A DNA stretch of 64,000 nucleotides, taken from NCBI RefSeq assembly GCF_013368755.1, contig NC_049566.1, positions 1,054,001-1,118,000 on the forward strand. The letters run 5' to 3'. Made by a program: the position numbers and the translations under genes. Source of the DNA: Talaromyces rugulosus. Taxonomy: Eukaryota > Ascomycota > Eurotiomycetes > Eurotiales > Trichocomaceae. The notes below the pieces were generated by a model. It was not told the origin of the DNA. It made no database searches and worked only from the letters and a program-made list of their open reading frames with translations. Positions 1-11,579 of the stretch are shown piece by piece (the stretch's first letter is position 1; the number at the start of each line of letters is the position of its first letter).

Positions 1-1322
1 ACCTTGATTGACAGCGTCGCTATTACAAAAAACCAACCTTTTGGCCAGCAAACGATCAAATTTCGAGCCAAAAGCCACACACAGCCGTGGTCTTTTCGTC
101 GGCACCTACCTTTACAGTGTTGCTCCGTAGTCTGCAGTGTTGACGAATTATACGATGTAGTTTAGCGTGCTATTTTAGATATAGTGCTGTGACATTACAG
201 CCGTATTAATAACAACAGCCCTTTGCTCATCTCTGTTGCCCATGTATACTTACATCATTAATAACTAGACAAGTATTCAATGTATAGATTAATAAGCAGT
301 CTATATCTTATTTTTCAATTAGATTATATCCAATACACTTGTAAATCTCAAAGATTTTAAATTAACAAGCCCACATTTAAACTATCTGGAAATTTGCGGT
401 CCTCTTTACAACTTAGACAATATAGACATATCCACATTATCATTGGAATTCAGGGGTAGCTTGGACATATGAACCTAGAAACTCGGCATTAGGTAACCTG
501 TCAAGGTATGTTCAAAAGATACATGCCTCAGTGCAACATATCACCACAATTGTCATAACAAGAACTGTCTTTTCCGAGTTCGTATTCAGCTAAGTATATT
601 AAATAGGGATAGTTTAAGTCCGATGGTTAAAGCGGCTTGTATCTCTACGATCTATAACAGTGCTATATAGTAGACCACTATATGGTGACCTGGTTAGAAC
701 CTGGAGATAAGTTTGATGTTCCCTAATTCACTAGGGAACGTATGGACGGTTTAGATGGCATATTCTGATTGAGTAGATCTATAAAAGCTTGCTCTATTTA
801 CTTTATATTTTCTCTTCTGTCGCAGTAAAGCAATTAAAGCAAGGATCATGTAAATATGATTAGATTAAAAGAGTCTGAATTGAAAGAAATCCTCTGAATC
901 GGTCTAAATAGGGGGAAGTCTATGGAAAACCCAATAATTTACATCCGAGGCATTTACTTCTGGAATATCTTCGTACAAAGCTCTAGCACTTTATAAGACA
1001 CCTTCTTCAAGAAGATCCCTGTGCGTATAACACAGAGATCATCCACCTTTGTGCCCAGCTTTGGGCAGAGTGGTCCTTAGGGTATTTTGTTGTGCTGTGT
1101 TGTCTTTCTCTCGACTTCTACGCTTCGACCTGTCTGTTTGCAGACTGCCTTCGAACATTATCCCCGCTTCACTAAGAATACGCAGATCAGAAGGCTCCTA
1201 TGAGCGTATAACGTTATCGTTTCGGATGTCCAATTAGACTTTTTTTCAAAGCTTTTGATATGTCAATATTGGAGAAGACCCAACGAGCTTGCTCCGGGGA
1301 TGCTGGCCGTACGCTCCCGGGG
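1..1322. other. AT-rich gene-free stretch
   Basis: No credible coding exon is visible on either strand. The first 1 kb is AT-rich with short broken frames. A perfect 8-bp inverted repeat (arms 718-725 and 732-739, 6-base loop) sits about 40 bases before a TATAAAA sequence near 780. This may be a decayed transposable-element end, but no terminal repeats or element-encoded protein can be seen, so it is left as unassigned intergenic DNA. Confidence 0.6.
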
Positions 1323-2461
1323 TCAAATCAGGTCGTATCCCCATGGTTGATTCTCAGAGTCAAAACGTTTCGCCCGTTGGCGTCCTTGCTGCGCCATAGG
1401 GCGTGACTTCTCCATATGACGTTGCTTCTCTGTAGGCTTCTTGGAATCGGGCATTTCGTTGACATTCGTGTGTAGTAGTGAGAGGCGGCTCACTGCAAGA
1501 AGGTCTTCAAGGTTGGAGCTTCCGTCCGAGGCAAGCCCGCCACAATCTTCGAAATCTTTCAGGACCTTGTCGATAATCTCCGCCTGGCCACTCATATGCA
1601 GAAAGTTTCCAATACAAGCGTGATTTTGAGAAGCGCGGGATCTGGAAGTTCCCAATTTCCTTTGTGAACTCTGAATCTGACAAGCCGATTTCTGGGTAAA
1701 TTTTGTATCGCATCTGTGACGGCGTCTGGAAAGGTCTTGATACAATATTGGTGAGCAACCCCAGTTGCTTCAAAAATGACTCTAAATTGTCCGAATTCCT
1801 TGTGAAGCATCATGCTTAGCATTAGGACGTTCTTCTCCGAATTGATTTGTTCTGAGGTAAAGGACAACCGGCGAAGAACCGGAAAGAAGCGCCTTAGGTT
1901 AACCCAAATCTTTGCATGTCTATCCATTGCCTCGCCGTCATTTGGCTGAAAGGATCCAAGTGCAAATGGAATAATATGGGCCGCTTCAAGATAAGTCGTG
2001 GGTGCATTCTGTGGATGGGCGTGATCGCCACTGTACCTCCCCGTTGCAACACATTTATAACCATCTCTTTCTAAACAGTGGTGCCGGAGTTGCGATTGAG
2101 GGCCTCCAGTGATGGGCTCGATGTTCTGGGTCTTAAGATTCTCGATTGAATCTTCAACGCCAGGGCGTGGAGACGGAGTGATATCGGTGGGCGTTTTGCC
2201 ACCCTGTGCTTTCAAAGGAATCAATAAACCAGTTTCGATGCTTCGGACTAGCTGCCGAAGCTGCTCATCGTTTGCACACTCAGAAACGTCATCCGTCAGG
2301 AGTTCCCGTCCGTCAGGAGAAAGTCCCTGGTCTTGTCCGCTGGGTTAAGTTGGGCGTGACTATTCAGCTTTTGATCTAGCCGCTGGCTTGAATATGAGTA
2401 TTGACAGGACGAAAAGACTAGAAGACAAAGGGGAACTCACCGCCTTTGAGGATGACAACAT
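1323..2461 (-). pseudogene. HNH-endonuclease-domain protein gene with a one-base frameshift
   Basis: The central part resembles fungal HNH_2-type proteins: a CLERDGYKC-type segment is followed by an LEAAHIIPFAL segment holding the Ala-His of the nuclease core. The likely model starts at ATG 2461, with a 7-codon exon (2441-2461) ending at a GTGAGT donor. A second exon enters around 2326 and runs in frame to about 1622. The expected continuation, a helix beginning HACIGNFLHMSG and running through a KVLKDFED segment to a stop at 1323, lies in the next reading frame. Inserting one base between 1621 and 1622 would join the two parts as LLKI-HACIGNF, a typical family junction, and no GT/AG intron can make the join. 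I therefore see a single-base deletion: a recent pseudogene or an assembly error. Family members are fungal proteins of unknown role; nuclease activity is inferred from the fold only. Confidence 0.7.
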
Positions 2462-3492
2462 TATGTCAACTACCCAAGTTGGGGCGAGCTTGGGGACAGT
2501 CTGGAGGGTCGTAAAAGCAAGACGCCAGTACCAGCTGTGACAGTTGAGAAGAAGATACGATAGATGAATCGATGAGTATGATTGGTAGAATGCTTGGAAG
2601 AGGACGGATGGATGATGAATAAATGGGATTGGTTGAAGAGGGAAATTTAGGTGGAGAATAGTATCGCTCCTATTCTGCCACCGCCTTACACGTTACTTCT
2701 ATTGTTGTTCTGCTTATTCCACTCCTCTTCTCCAAGCTTTTTGTAAACAGCATGTTGGCCTAGTCAGTTTTGAATCAATTTGGCTTCAGCCCTTCACAGG
2801 TATATACCAAAGTTATATTTCAACGAAGATCGTAAGAGAATTCACGGTGCATTCCTTTACCCCAATACATTCTGAAAAACCTCGCAAAAACATGGAAACT
2901 GGACCGATATTCCACGTTGTGATAGTCGATATACTATCGAAGAAATTCTTTAATCACCCTGAAAGTGATATTCTTAAACCAGCGTTGAGCATCAGGTAGG
3001 TCCAGTTCTTGCGTAAGCCTAGACAATGATTATGGTGGAATAAACTGCGCAAAAGCATCCGAATCAAATAGTGGGTCTCTTGGCCGATATAAACCAATAG
3101 GAACTTTTGTATGGGTCCGCCAAGACCAGCGGGGCCGCGGGGCCAATAGCAGGCGGCTTGCCAAGACCGCGGCCCCTCAGCCCCTTTGCTCCTTCTTCTC
3201 GGCAAGAGATCGTGTGCCCACCGGCCTCAGCTAAAGCAACACTTGGTTTGAGCCTCCGGAGCACCGATGCTTACTTGGTCGCTTTTCATTATTCCTGGGG
3301 CAGGTTCTTGATTGGCGAATACAGCAGTGCCAGATGTCAGCCCGTCCCCACTGTTCACAGCCCGCCCTGTTATTGCAAATAATACGGCAAACAGACATAA
3401 CCTTGTCGTCTTCGTTCCCTACGAGAATGGCAGGGAAACGCTGCATACCAACATAAAAGACATAATCATCGAGTCTTACGCACCTGCCCATC
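2462..3492. promoter_or_regulatory. Divergent intergenic region between the HNH gene and the phosphatase gene
   Basis: About 1 kb separates two divergent starts and should hold both promoters. It has only short overlapping open frames with no recognisable domain. A GC-rich block lies at about 3105-3180. No defined motif is claimed. Confidence 0.4.
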
Positions 3493-4921
3493 ATGGCCGA
3501 CGAAAAGCGGCCATCAATCATCGACACACGGCACTATCCCGATAATCTCGCGGTCTCGAGCAGTGATAACGACGAAAGGAAGACGCCGCAACGGGACGGT
3601 CGCACAGCATTCTTCCAAAGCTTCCCGCGCAGTCTAGGCCAGCGGCCATTGATCGACTATGTGAAGAACACCTGGGGTTCTTCTCGCTCGCGGCCGCGTG
3701 CCAATTCGGCTTCCTCGTCACGGTCATCGTCTGGGAAACCCTTGCGATTTTTCCTTTCAATGATATCGGCTCCCAAGTTCCGACGGTATGTTCTCGTCTA
3801 TATCGCCCTTGTCGCGTCCTTTTACATCGGATGGTCTTCGTTTTTGCAACCAATCCTCGAAGAAAGGGCAGGGCTAGTCAGAGCCCTGGACCTCGAAACA
3901 ATGAAGCAAGTCGGCGGTTGGTTTGGGACAAACACGCGACCCGTTTTCGCCGACATTGTGCCCATAAGAAGTCTTGACCCAGTGCTGGTACCAGCGTCGA
4001 AAGAAGGAGACTCAGGTGACGTTCAGCAGCGAAGACTCGTCTTTGTTGGCGACGTTCACGGATGCAAAGACGAACGTGAGTGGAATCAAACGAAATTTAC
4101 TGGGCACAAATGAAACCAAAATACTGATGATAGCTAGTGGAACGCCTTTTGAAAGAGGTGTCTTTCGACGCCGAAGCTGGAGACCACCTTGTCTTTACTG
4201 GCGACATGATCCACAAAGGACCCGACAGCGTCGGTGTCGTAGAACTCGCGCGCGGATTAAAAGCTTCCTGCGTACGTGGAAACCATGAGGATCGCATTCT
4301 CCTTTTGCGGTCCCAAATGAAAGTCGACGGCACTTTCAGTCACCCTGAAAATGATTTCAATCCAAATGACGCCTCTCAGCGCAAAGTCGCCAGAGAACTG
4401 AGCGACGAGCAGGCTTCTTGGCTGCAGGACTGCCCAGTTATTCTCAAAGTCGGGCAGGTCGGCGGCATAGGCGATGTCCTCGTCGTTCACGGTGGAGTGG
4501 TCCCGGGCGTTGGCCTTGAGCGACAGGATCTGTCGAGTGTCATGACCATGCGGACCATCGACTTGGACACTCATGTTCCGAGTGCAAGCAAAAAGGACGG
4601 CGTGCCGTGGTTCAAAGTATGTTTCCCGTATATTATTATTTCGTACCAGTTTCTAACAATGCCCGTTAGCTGTACAATAAGTACCAGGAACTGTTGTCCC
4701 AACACATTGAGAATTCAGTAGACGGACTCTACGGTTCTCTGTCTGGCACGACAACCGTTATATACGGCCATGACGCGGTCAAATCTTTGAACATACAAAA
4801 GTACACCAAAGGACTTGACTCGGGGTGCGTCTACGGCCGCAAGCTGAGCGCGCTCGTCGTTGAGAATGGTGGGAAGCAAGAAGTTGTACAAGTGAAGTGC
4901 AAGAAACACGCAAAATCGTAA
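3493..4921 (+). CDS. Calcineurin-like metallophosphatase, Ppn2-type endopolyphosphatase
   Basis: Three exons (3493-4075, 4138-4616, 4670-4921) encode 437 residues. A basic, Ser-rich cytosolic tail is followed by one membrane segment at about residues 99-118, giving a type II layout. The metallophosphatase signature then appears in order: GDVHG at 186-190, GDMIHKG at 216-222 and GNHED at 242-246, with a later VVHGG and a C-terminal VYGHDA/GLDSGCVYG segment that complete the metal site. Yeast Ppn2 (YNL217W), the closest family I recognise, is a vacuolar Zn-dependent endopolyphosphatase that cleaves long polyphosphate. The same role at the vacuole membrane is inferred here. The first intron interrupts the DE-L triplet just after GDVHG; CTAG rather than the earlier TAG is the acceptor that keeps the frame. 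A generic bis(5'-nucleosyl)-tetraphosphatase/PP-like enzyme is the alternative. Confidence 0.88.
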
Positions 4922-5520
4922 TATACGTACTGCTATTACTTTTTGTCGGTTGTATTTTTTTATATATTAGCAGGTACTTGCTTTGTTTGGCATTGGTGGG
5001 ATGAGACTACTATTTTGGGTTTATGACGGGGCTATACCTCCTAACATGGTTGTGAGCATTAGCATTTGATCACGGGCTTTTTGTACCGTTCCTGTTCTGC
5101 ATAGTTCTGATTTCCCTGCATGTCAGTTTGAATAGTACATAATAATAAGTGCATAACTCAATTGTTTTTTTTTTTTTTTTTTGCGAGTTCCAGCCAGTTA
5201 CACGATAGGTACAGGTGCCGCCGCTTTTATGAGGGCATCCGTGAGTGCTCCAAGAGTGTTCTGAGTCACTCACTGATTGCTCATGGAGGCTTCCGTCTTA
5301 GACTAGCCGTTCCCTGTTTGTTGACATGTTATTACTCAGTGGGTATCACATTCAATCAAAACGACAATAATATTCTCCTGTCGTAAATTTTGTCCAGGAA
5401 GATTAAGGCCACTTTGAGGTCCATCCTTCCTCTTTTTTGCACGATCAAAAGAGTCACTATATCAGTTTCAAGTCAAACATGAAAAAATGCTGAATCCAGT
5501 CAAAATTATCATCCGTGGCC
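4922..5520. repeat. Intergenic 3' region with an 18-T tract
   Basis: No gene is seen. An uninterrupted run of 18 T lies at 5165-5182, about 245 bases past the phosphatase stop codon. The flanks are AT-rich, as usual for fungal 3' regions. Confidence 0.5.
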
Positions 5521-5534
5521 ATTCTCCCTTAAAG

Positions 5535-6099
5535 GTTCGACCTACATTGCGGCGAATTCGCGCCTGTCCTCATCCGTGGTCGATCTTCTTCGTTCTTATT
5601 TGACCCCTTCCGTGGAGGTATTTTTTACTCTATCCTCTCCTATTGATGGAAGAAATTCAAAAGTACCCTCAGATTCACGACGAACGCCAATCTGGAATTC
5701 GGAAGCTTTACAATATCCCAATCTACAGCACCCGCGATACGCCGCTCCGCTCATTGTATCGACTTTTTGAGGATACCTGTGCCTCTGACTTTACTATGAT
5801 GGGCCACGAGTGCACATACCTTTTTTTTCCATTCTGGGCGTCGCTGGTCGTTGGCTTGTGTCCCAGATCCTCAGGACAATGATCCTATCCGATACGCGGT
5901 CCTTCCTAGCGTAGTTGAAGCACTTGTAGACGCGTTCATCTGGAGACTAGAACTTGGAATTCGCCGAGATAATATAACAGACATGTCGGAGCAACGTAGT
6001 TCTAGCTTTGTAAGGGAAGAGGCCACCTCCTGGACTTTAAAGGTTGCATCCCTTGAAAAGCCTCTAGGTTTTAGCGAGGGCCGGCTGCGAGATGTCTAA
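5535..6099 (+). pseudogene. Probable broken gene of unknown family
   Basis: Several adjacent frames look coding but do not join. At about 5535-5616 the frame reads FDLHCGEFAP...FLFDPFRG. From 5646 an open frame begins MEEIQKYPQIHDERQ and continues through YNIPIYSTRDTPLRSLYRLFEDTCASDF to MMGHECT near 5816. From about 5875 a third piece reads DPIRYAVLPSVVEALVDAFIWRLELGIRRD and continues to a stop at 6097-6099. The pieces have the amphipathic, compositionally normal look of one globular protein. Between them no GT/AG intron of normal length restores the frame; a T-rich stretch at 5819-5829 separates the last two. I read this as a decayed gene, although an unusual intron or an assembly error would explain it too. 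I do not recognise the family and claim no function. Confidence 0.35.
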
Positions 6100-6602
6100 T
6101 ATGACGACGGTGGAACAACATTCTTTTGAAGAGAAATATTAAGGCGCCGAATGGATATTTCTATACAGTATAGTATAGTCCATATGACGTAAAGATTTCG
6201 GGCCACAATGGCAGATAGTTAGGGTCCGGAACTGGATCTAGGGATATGAATCTTCTCCTTTTGGTGACAGGCTACTAATTCCCGCTTTTAAACACTCTGA
6301 CCTTCCATTTAGGTAGCAGGAATCCGATCTCTTCAAAAGCGGCCCTAACCTAGTCTCGTTCCGGAAAAGAAAAGTCGCAAAGGCTCCGCAAAAACACCGT
6401 TCGATAGGTACCTACGAGGAAAATACCACTCTTAAGTCAAGATGGAAAAGAGCCAGGATAATACAACTCAGCGACGTGGAAAATCCATAGTCTAGTCTAG
6501 TTCTATAGTATACAAATAATCCAACCAGCCATACGATGGCCGTTTCTATTCACGACATCTATTCATCTAATAGTGAAGAGGGTATCCAATAACAAAAAAA
6601 AA
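6100..6602. other. Intergenic region between convergent units
   Basis: About 500 bases lie between the broken gene and the LCCL gene, which runs on the opposite strand. It probably holds 3' ends of both units. No open frame or repeat of note is visible. Confidence 0.4.
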
Positions 6603-8668
6603 TCACCGACTTGGCCCAGGGGGCATGTCAACCCATTCCCCATCTGCTTTCAATACCCCAGCTTTTGTAAAATCTTCGTACCAGAGTCCCCCTAGTGAGC
6701 TTGTCTTGATGTATGAGAATCGGAAATACTCGGGTAGCCCTTGATGAAGACGGGCCCAGTCAACATTCAATGTATCCGGGGTAGTAGCATCTCGTCCATC
6801 TCGTTCTTCGATAGCATCAGTGCTACTACCATTGGCAGAAGAAGAAGATGCGTCAAGGTATAAGTGGGAACGCAACACGTCGTTTACCAGCACGGCGATC
6901 CCGGTAATGTCCTGAGGAAGATTTGTAAAGGAGAATGAGACGCCGTTCCCGTCCGGTTGCAAAATGGGGGCGGCGATGGTAGGGAGAAGACTGCCGATTT
7001 GAGCGTCTCCGAGCAAGGCTGCGGGTGTTTGAAGAATGCTATCAAAACCCCAGCGAGCGATGCCGTTGACGAAGAACCCTACCAGAAGGCCCTGGTATAT
7101 AAGACATGGGCGAGTTTGGAATGCGACCCCGGGGAGGAATAGCAAAGAGAGGATGTAATGATGGATACGGAGGTTGAGCTGCGGTATGACAATCATCACG
7201 ACCAAGGAGCCAGCCATGACGCCGTAAATCACCAAATAATGGGGCAATTTGCCTTCAGTCCAGATCACATAGGCCTGGGTAACCACAGTAGTCACAATGA
7301 CACCAACTATGATGATCAGTGCTGGAATAGCTCCGGGTTGTTGTTTGATGTCGTGTGGAGTCAGACGCGAAATGGGGATTTTGTCAAAGGTATCAGTGTT
7401 CAGTGCCCCAACCCAAAATGGTCCAAGCCACAGGATTGTCTTCTCCCATTGTGCAGTCAGGCCTGTGAGTGTGTCTCGAACAGAAAAACGATATATGGCC
7501 CAGCCGACAAAGGCAGCCGGCAGGAAACGACCCATCGCGGTGGAGACAACCTCGAGATAGTCGGAGGAGAACGGAGGGTCTGAGACCAATGCGACTTGAA
7601 ACCATGATATGAACCAGATGGACATATAAAAAGCGGCCGGCGAAGTAGTGCACAGCGATATTACCGCCGTGAAGAGCACGGATAGCGAAAACAACGGCCA
7701 CCGTGGGTCGCGACAAACCGCGGTTCCTTTCTCAAAGGTGTACGACAACGGAAAATAGGAGTCAAACGAGAAACTCGAAATGCCATTCTGTTTCACAGAA
7801 CCAAAAGAATTCTTTTCTCCAGTGCGTCGGAGAATACTGCAGCCTCCGACCGCATTGCTGATGACGCCGGCATGCAACGCAGCGCCACAGATGAATGAAT
7901 CACCCCGATAGCTAGACTCGGGATCGGTCTCTGAGGCACCTCCGATGACGAGACTCTTATAATTGACCTCCTGGTCGCCCACAGTGTAAGGCTCGAGAAT
8001 GAGTTCGCCAAGACACCCGGCAGGGCATCTGAACGCGAAGCCGTCGGTATCAAAAGGGCGACATGCATCTCCATTAATTCCACATAGTGTGCCATTATGC
8101 CTATGCGATTGTGAGAAAAACATATATATTATGACACATTTGATAGCGCTTACCATAGCCTTGATCCACATGATAGGCGATTTGGAGCCCCATACCCCGG
8201 GACTTCAGGGCGGACAATGGACCAATCCAGAATTGTTAAAAATATTGACGCCCATAAGGCAAGGAACACAGCCAGGGCTATCAACTTCGATTTCTGGGTA
8301 GGCAGCCATCGGTCTACCATCCGAATGGGCGCTGTCTGAAAGCTCTTAAAGAACGGCTCGATGCGATGTTTGCGCGGAGGCTCTGGGCCTCTGAGGAACG
8401 ATGCACAACACCCTAATCGGCGTGAACTAGAAAAGGAATGTTCTCCTGTGTCTGCGTGGCGACTGCTTCGCCCGCCCAGCAGGCCGTGTTCTACCTCGTC
8501 ATCAGGCAAATCAAGAGAGTCGTCAGATCGGGCGAGTTCATCTGTTGTTTCGTTGACAGCCCTATCGCTTCTTCTATCGCCGGATTCCAGATCCTTCATT
8601 AGAAAAGCTTCCGCGGAGTCTGTTACTTGATTCGACGACGAATCAGAGTTATCACTTTCTGCAGTCAT
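6603..8668 (-). CDS. LCCL-domain multi-spanning membrane protein
   Basis: Two exons (8154-8668, 6603-8100; intron GTAAGC...CATAG) encode 670 residues. The first ~120 residues are acidic, Ser-rich and cytosolic. A first membrane segment follows (about residues 135-155), then an extracytoplasmic Cys-rich LCCL domain at about 200-290. Its hallmarks are a YTVGDQEVNYKS start, the SFICGAALHAGVI core and a GGCSI end. At least six further hydrophobic spans follow, and then a soluble C-terminal tail. This is the standard layout of fungal LCCL proteins, whose biochemical role is not established; in animals the LCCL fold is an extracellular module. A (TA)8 microsatellite at 8671-8686 ends only two bases before the start codon. 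The intron is phase 2 and keeps the W-HNG junction in frame. Confidence 0.85.
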
Positions 8669-8670
8669 AA

Positions 8671-8686
8671 TATATATATATATATA
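8671..8686. repeat. (TA)8 microsatellite abutting the LCCL gene start codon
   Basis: Eight TA units lie immediately upstream of ATG 8668, in the leader or core promoter of the LCCL gene. Length changes here would alter the translation start context. Confidence 0.85.
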
Positions 8687-9176
8687 CTGTATAAGAGCGG
8701 TGGTAGGCCGGGGCCGATTGTAGAAAAGTATTCCGGAAGAAGACGGGATAAACTGATCACTTCAGCCAACACCTATTTGTCTTCGGACAGGTGTTTAAAC
8801 AATGGTGTTAATCAAGAGCTCTGATAAAACATGCTGATAGTGTCAATTGGCCAGGCTGGACGAGAGGACAGTGCAGCATAAGACAAATAATGCGCTATTC
8901 TCCGCTATCCCCGGCACGTGCAAAGGCGGGTGCTGATTGGTCAAGAGGCGCGTTACTATAAAACAACCCCAAATCGTGGATTTTCATTTATTGATTAATA
9001 TTATTCAGTGAAAGTTAGCGTAATAATTAATACTAGTTATTGCTAAATCATTTTCAAGACAAAAAATTAGGAAAGAGGCCATATTAGGTAAGAAGAATGG
9101 GTATCAAGAGTCATAACATCATGAGCGCCGTGTTTTCTCAACTTCTCCAGTCAGAATACTACGCATTGGTAGTCTT
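8687..9176. other. Intergenic region between LCCL and MARVEL genes
   Basis: Both flanking genes lie on the minus strand, so this stretch holds the LCCL promoter and the MARVEL gene's 3' end. It is AT-rich at 8980-9070. A CACGTG-type sequence (gcacgtgc) near 8915 could be a bHLH-type site, but this was not tested. Confidence 0.35.
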
Positions 9177-9826
9177 TCAGACGTTGTAGCGTCCGTATAC
9201 ATAGCCGCTACGAGACCGGTCAACACGCCAGACAAAGTATATTCCCTATAAATTGGTTGTCAGTATCGGCCCATACATTGGGTACTTAGCATGGACATAC
9301 GAGGACACCGGAAACGAGCCAAATAATGGCCGACAAGAAGCTGAATGCCTCGGCAGCTTTCCATCTGGAGCAGAAATTGTCGTGAAAGAGCCCACCCCAG
9401 TCGAACACAGAACCGCACGAAGAATCGTCTACGGCGTCGACCAGGAGACCAAAGGCTGCAAACCAGCAGAGGGATATGACGACATCAACTGTCACGGCGA
9501 ATTAGAACTTGATTGTCATTCAAGTAGACAGAAACTTACGTGGCCATATAAAAAATGTATGTGCAGTTGGAATCAGCCAGAGTAAACCCAGCAGTAGGGA
9601 TAGAGCAGCTATGACTTCGGTGTAGATCTCGCGGCCTTTCCAAGGGTCACCATCACCATTGGCTTGCAAGTGGAGGTAGTGGCCAATTATTCCGGCAACA
9701 ACCTAGTGTAGAAGAAGTTAATGATGGCGTGCGAGGATATGAGGGTTGCTTGATGAAGCTTACTGCCGCGAAGGCAAGCTCTGCAATGCGGAGAACAACC
9801 GAAAATAGACGTGAGATGACCGGCAT
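9177..9826 (-). CDS. MARVEL-domain four-helix membrane protein
   Basis: Four exons (9764-9826, 9540-9702, 9301-9488, 9177-9245) encode 160 residues, almost all of it a MARVEL domain. Hydrophobic spans begin near residues 4, 38, 76 and 117. The typical fungal segment CGSVFDWGG...CSRWKAAEAFSFLSAIIWLVSG lies between spans 3 and 4, followed by a short cytosolic tail ending in GYVYGRYNV. MARVEL proteins of this size sit in the plasma membrane or eisosomes (the Nce102/Fhn1 group) or are uncharacterised; which one applies cannot be decided here. The introns have GTAAGC, GTAAGT and GTATGT donors, and the phases close exactly. The middle intron splits the codon after FFIWP. Confidence 0.85.
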
Positions 9827-10704
9827 TTTGAGTTGTGATTGGTGAGTATAAAATAAACAAGTAAAAGCGTTGATTTAATTCTCGGGCAAGTAAGAAAATG
9901 CAAGAAAGACGAGAGAGGGGGCCGGTTGAATTTAAGCTGTGCAGGACACATCCTGACATCAGCGGCCAGAGCCCAAAATTTGCCCTTTCTATCCATCCTC
10001 TCGATCTGCAGTTTGGTGACGCAAGATGCTTCAACTTCTAGCCAGTCGCGAGAGGAGTCTTAGCGAAATGCTGGGCGATCGTGGTGGTCGATGGCCAATC
10101 CCCTACGCAGTCAAGCCAGCCCAGATTGTGGCAGCCTAGAATTGGGCGGCCAGAAGCGCAAGGGGGGTCGGAAGAAGAGGCATGATCGATGGAAAACAAG
10201 GTGTGAGTCTGTCGAATCACAATGATGTGCTGCCAGGTGTCAAACACTGCCGATCAGCAAAATCAAGACCGAGATTGTCTCGCGGCCCAATCAAGACGGA
10301 GACGGGCGCACCCCGCAGGGCATCAGCTGATGCTGTGGCTAGCCAGCGGCAAGGATATAGGCCGATCATGCAAATATTTCAAAGGAATCAAAGCCGGCGT
10401 TAACGATGGAGACGACAAAGCTGCCATGTGGAGGGCGGCGTGAAGGCGAGAGAAGCGGGGAGGTCTATCTCCAGATGTCGTTGAACACGGCCAGCTATCC
10501 GATGCCCCCACAAACTTTCCTGGCAGTTTTCTAGTGGCTGGTTATAAGAAGGTGACCTTGTGAGTTTCCTACTTGTAGCAAGTAAGCCACCATACTAAAT
10601 ACGTGAAATTGTGAAGACGTTGATTAGATACTATTACTATATACACCCCCCATGCTAATTTCCGAATACAAGTACAGACAACAAGAATCACGATTCAGTG
10701 GATC
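9827..10704. other. Intergenic region upstream of the MARVEL gene
   Basis: About 880 bases lie between the MARVEL start and the end of the DUF4336 gene. Short frames occur on both strands at 10040-10510, but none shows a domain or a plausible exon structure. Confidence 0.4.
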
Positions 10705-11579
10705 TCATTTCAAAAACCATTCAAAAACATTCTGAAAGACTGCTTTCCCTCCTGTCTCGATGACATCCCCGTGACAAGGAATAATCCGATCGAAGTCCCA
10801 GGCGTTCATGCGCGCAACAGACTCACCAACGCTCTTGCGGTCGTTGGCAGTGATATACCATACAAAGCGCTTGTGCCATGTCGCGGGCGGTGGATTTGCT
10901 GAGACCAACGGACTAAAGATTTTCGTCCAAATGCCCGATGTTGGCGATTCATTGGTGTGCGAGTATTGCTCCTTCGCCGGGAGGTTGAAGATCAAATCGG
11001 CCTGAATCATCGTCTTTGTCGGTTTGTGCAGGAACACGATTTCCTTATTCCCGTGTCCGTCGACGTATTCAATGTCGAACTCCCTGTCGAACTCCTCTGA
11101 TATATGGATATCATGCTTGTTTGCCTTGGTGAGAATGTGGGTAAAGTGCGTATCCTTGTGCTCGGGGTTGCTCTGGCGCTTCTCGTGTAGCCCCTCGGGC
11201 GCGATGATATCTGCATCGGGGAATGCTTTCTTCCATGCCGACAAATATAGATGGTGCTCCAAATCTGGCGCTGCGATGTATTTGATATTTCCTCCTTGCG
11301 ACGTAATCGTCTCTTGGACTTCGGGCGTCAGAGCGACGGGAGACACAACGAGCATATTCCCGGTGGCTAATTTCACTATGGAAGGATGCCCGTATTAGTT
11401 ATGCGATTCGACTTTTTGAATGGGCAAGGGAATGCATGATAAATACCAAAAGTGGCTCTCCCCCCAAATTTGATCAAACCAAATCGCGAAAACGGGACGC
11501 TCAACGTGGTGATCTGGGGAGTGACCTGGCGGATCACCATGACCTTGGTCGGATCGCCGGTAAATAATTTCGAGGCCAT
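10705..11579 (-). CDS. DUF4336-family protein, metallo-beta-lactamase-like fold
   Basis: Two exons (11447-11579, 10705-11375) encode 267 residues. The intron has a GTATTT donor and a CATAG acceptor and joins ...GGRATFG to VKLATGN. DUF4336 hallmarks are visible: LVVSPVALTPEVQ near the N-terminus, an AAPDLEHHLYL segment where the fold keeps histidines, an MIQADLIFNLP strand and a C-terminal IPCHGDVIETGGK. These echo the metal-ligand loops of the metallo-beta-lactamase fold, but the canonical HxHxDH motif is missing, so hydrolase activity is uncertain. No substrate or pathway is known to me for this family. ATG 11579 is chosen because it opens a sensible 44-codon exon and the frame closes. Confidence 0.82.

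Noticed and set aside
611..710. tRNA-like start (GTCCGATGGTTAAAG)
   Set aside because: No anticodon arm, T-loop or 3' acceptor strand could be paired downstream.
7158..7583. Plus-strand open frame of 141 codons inside the LCCL gene
   Set aside because: Antisense to well-supported membrane-domain coding sequence; no family features.
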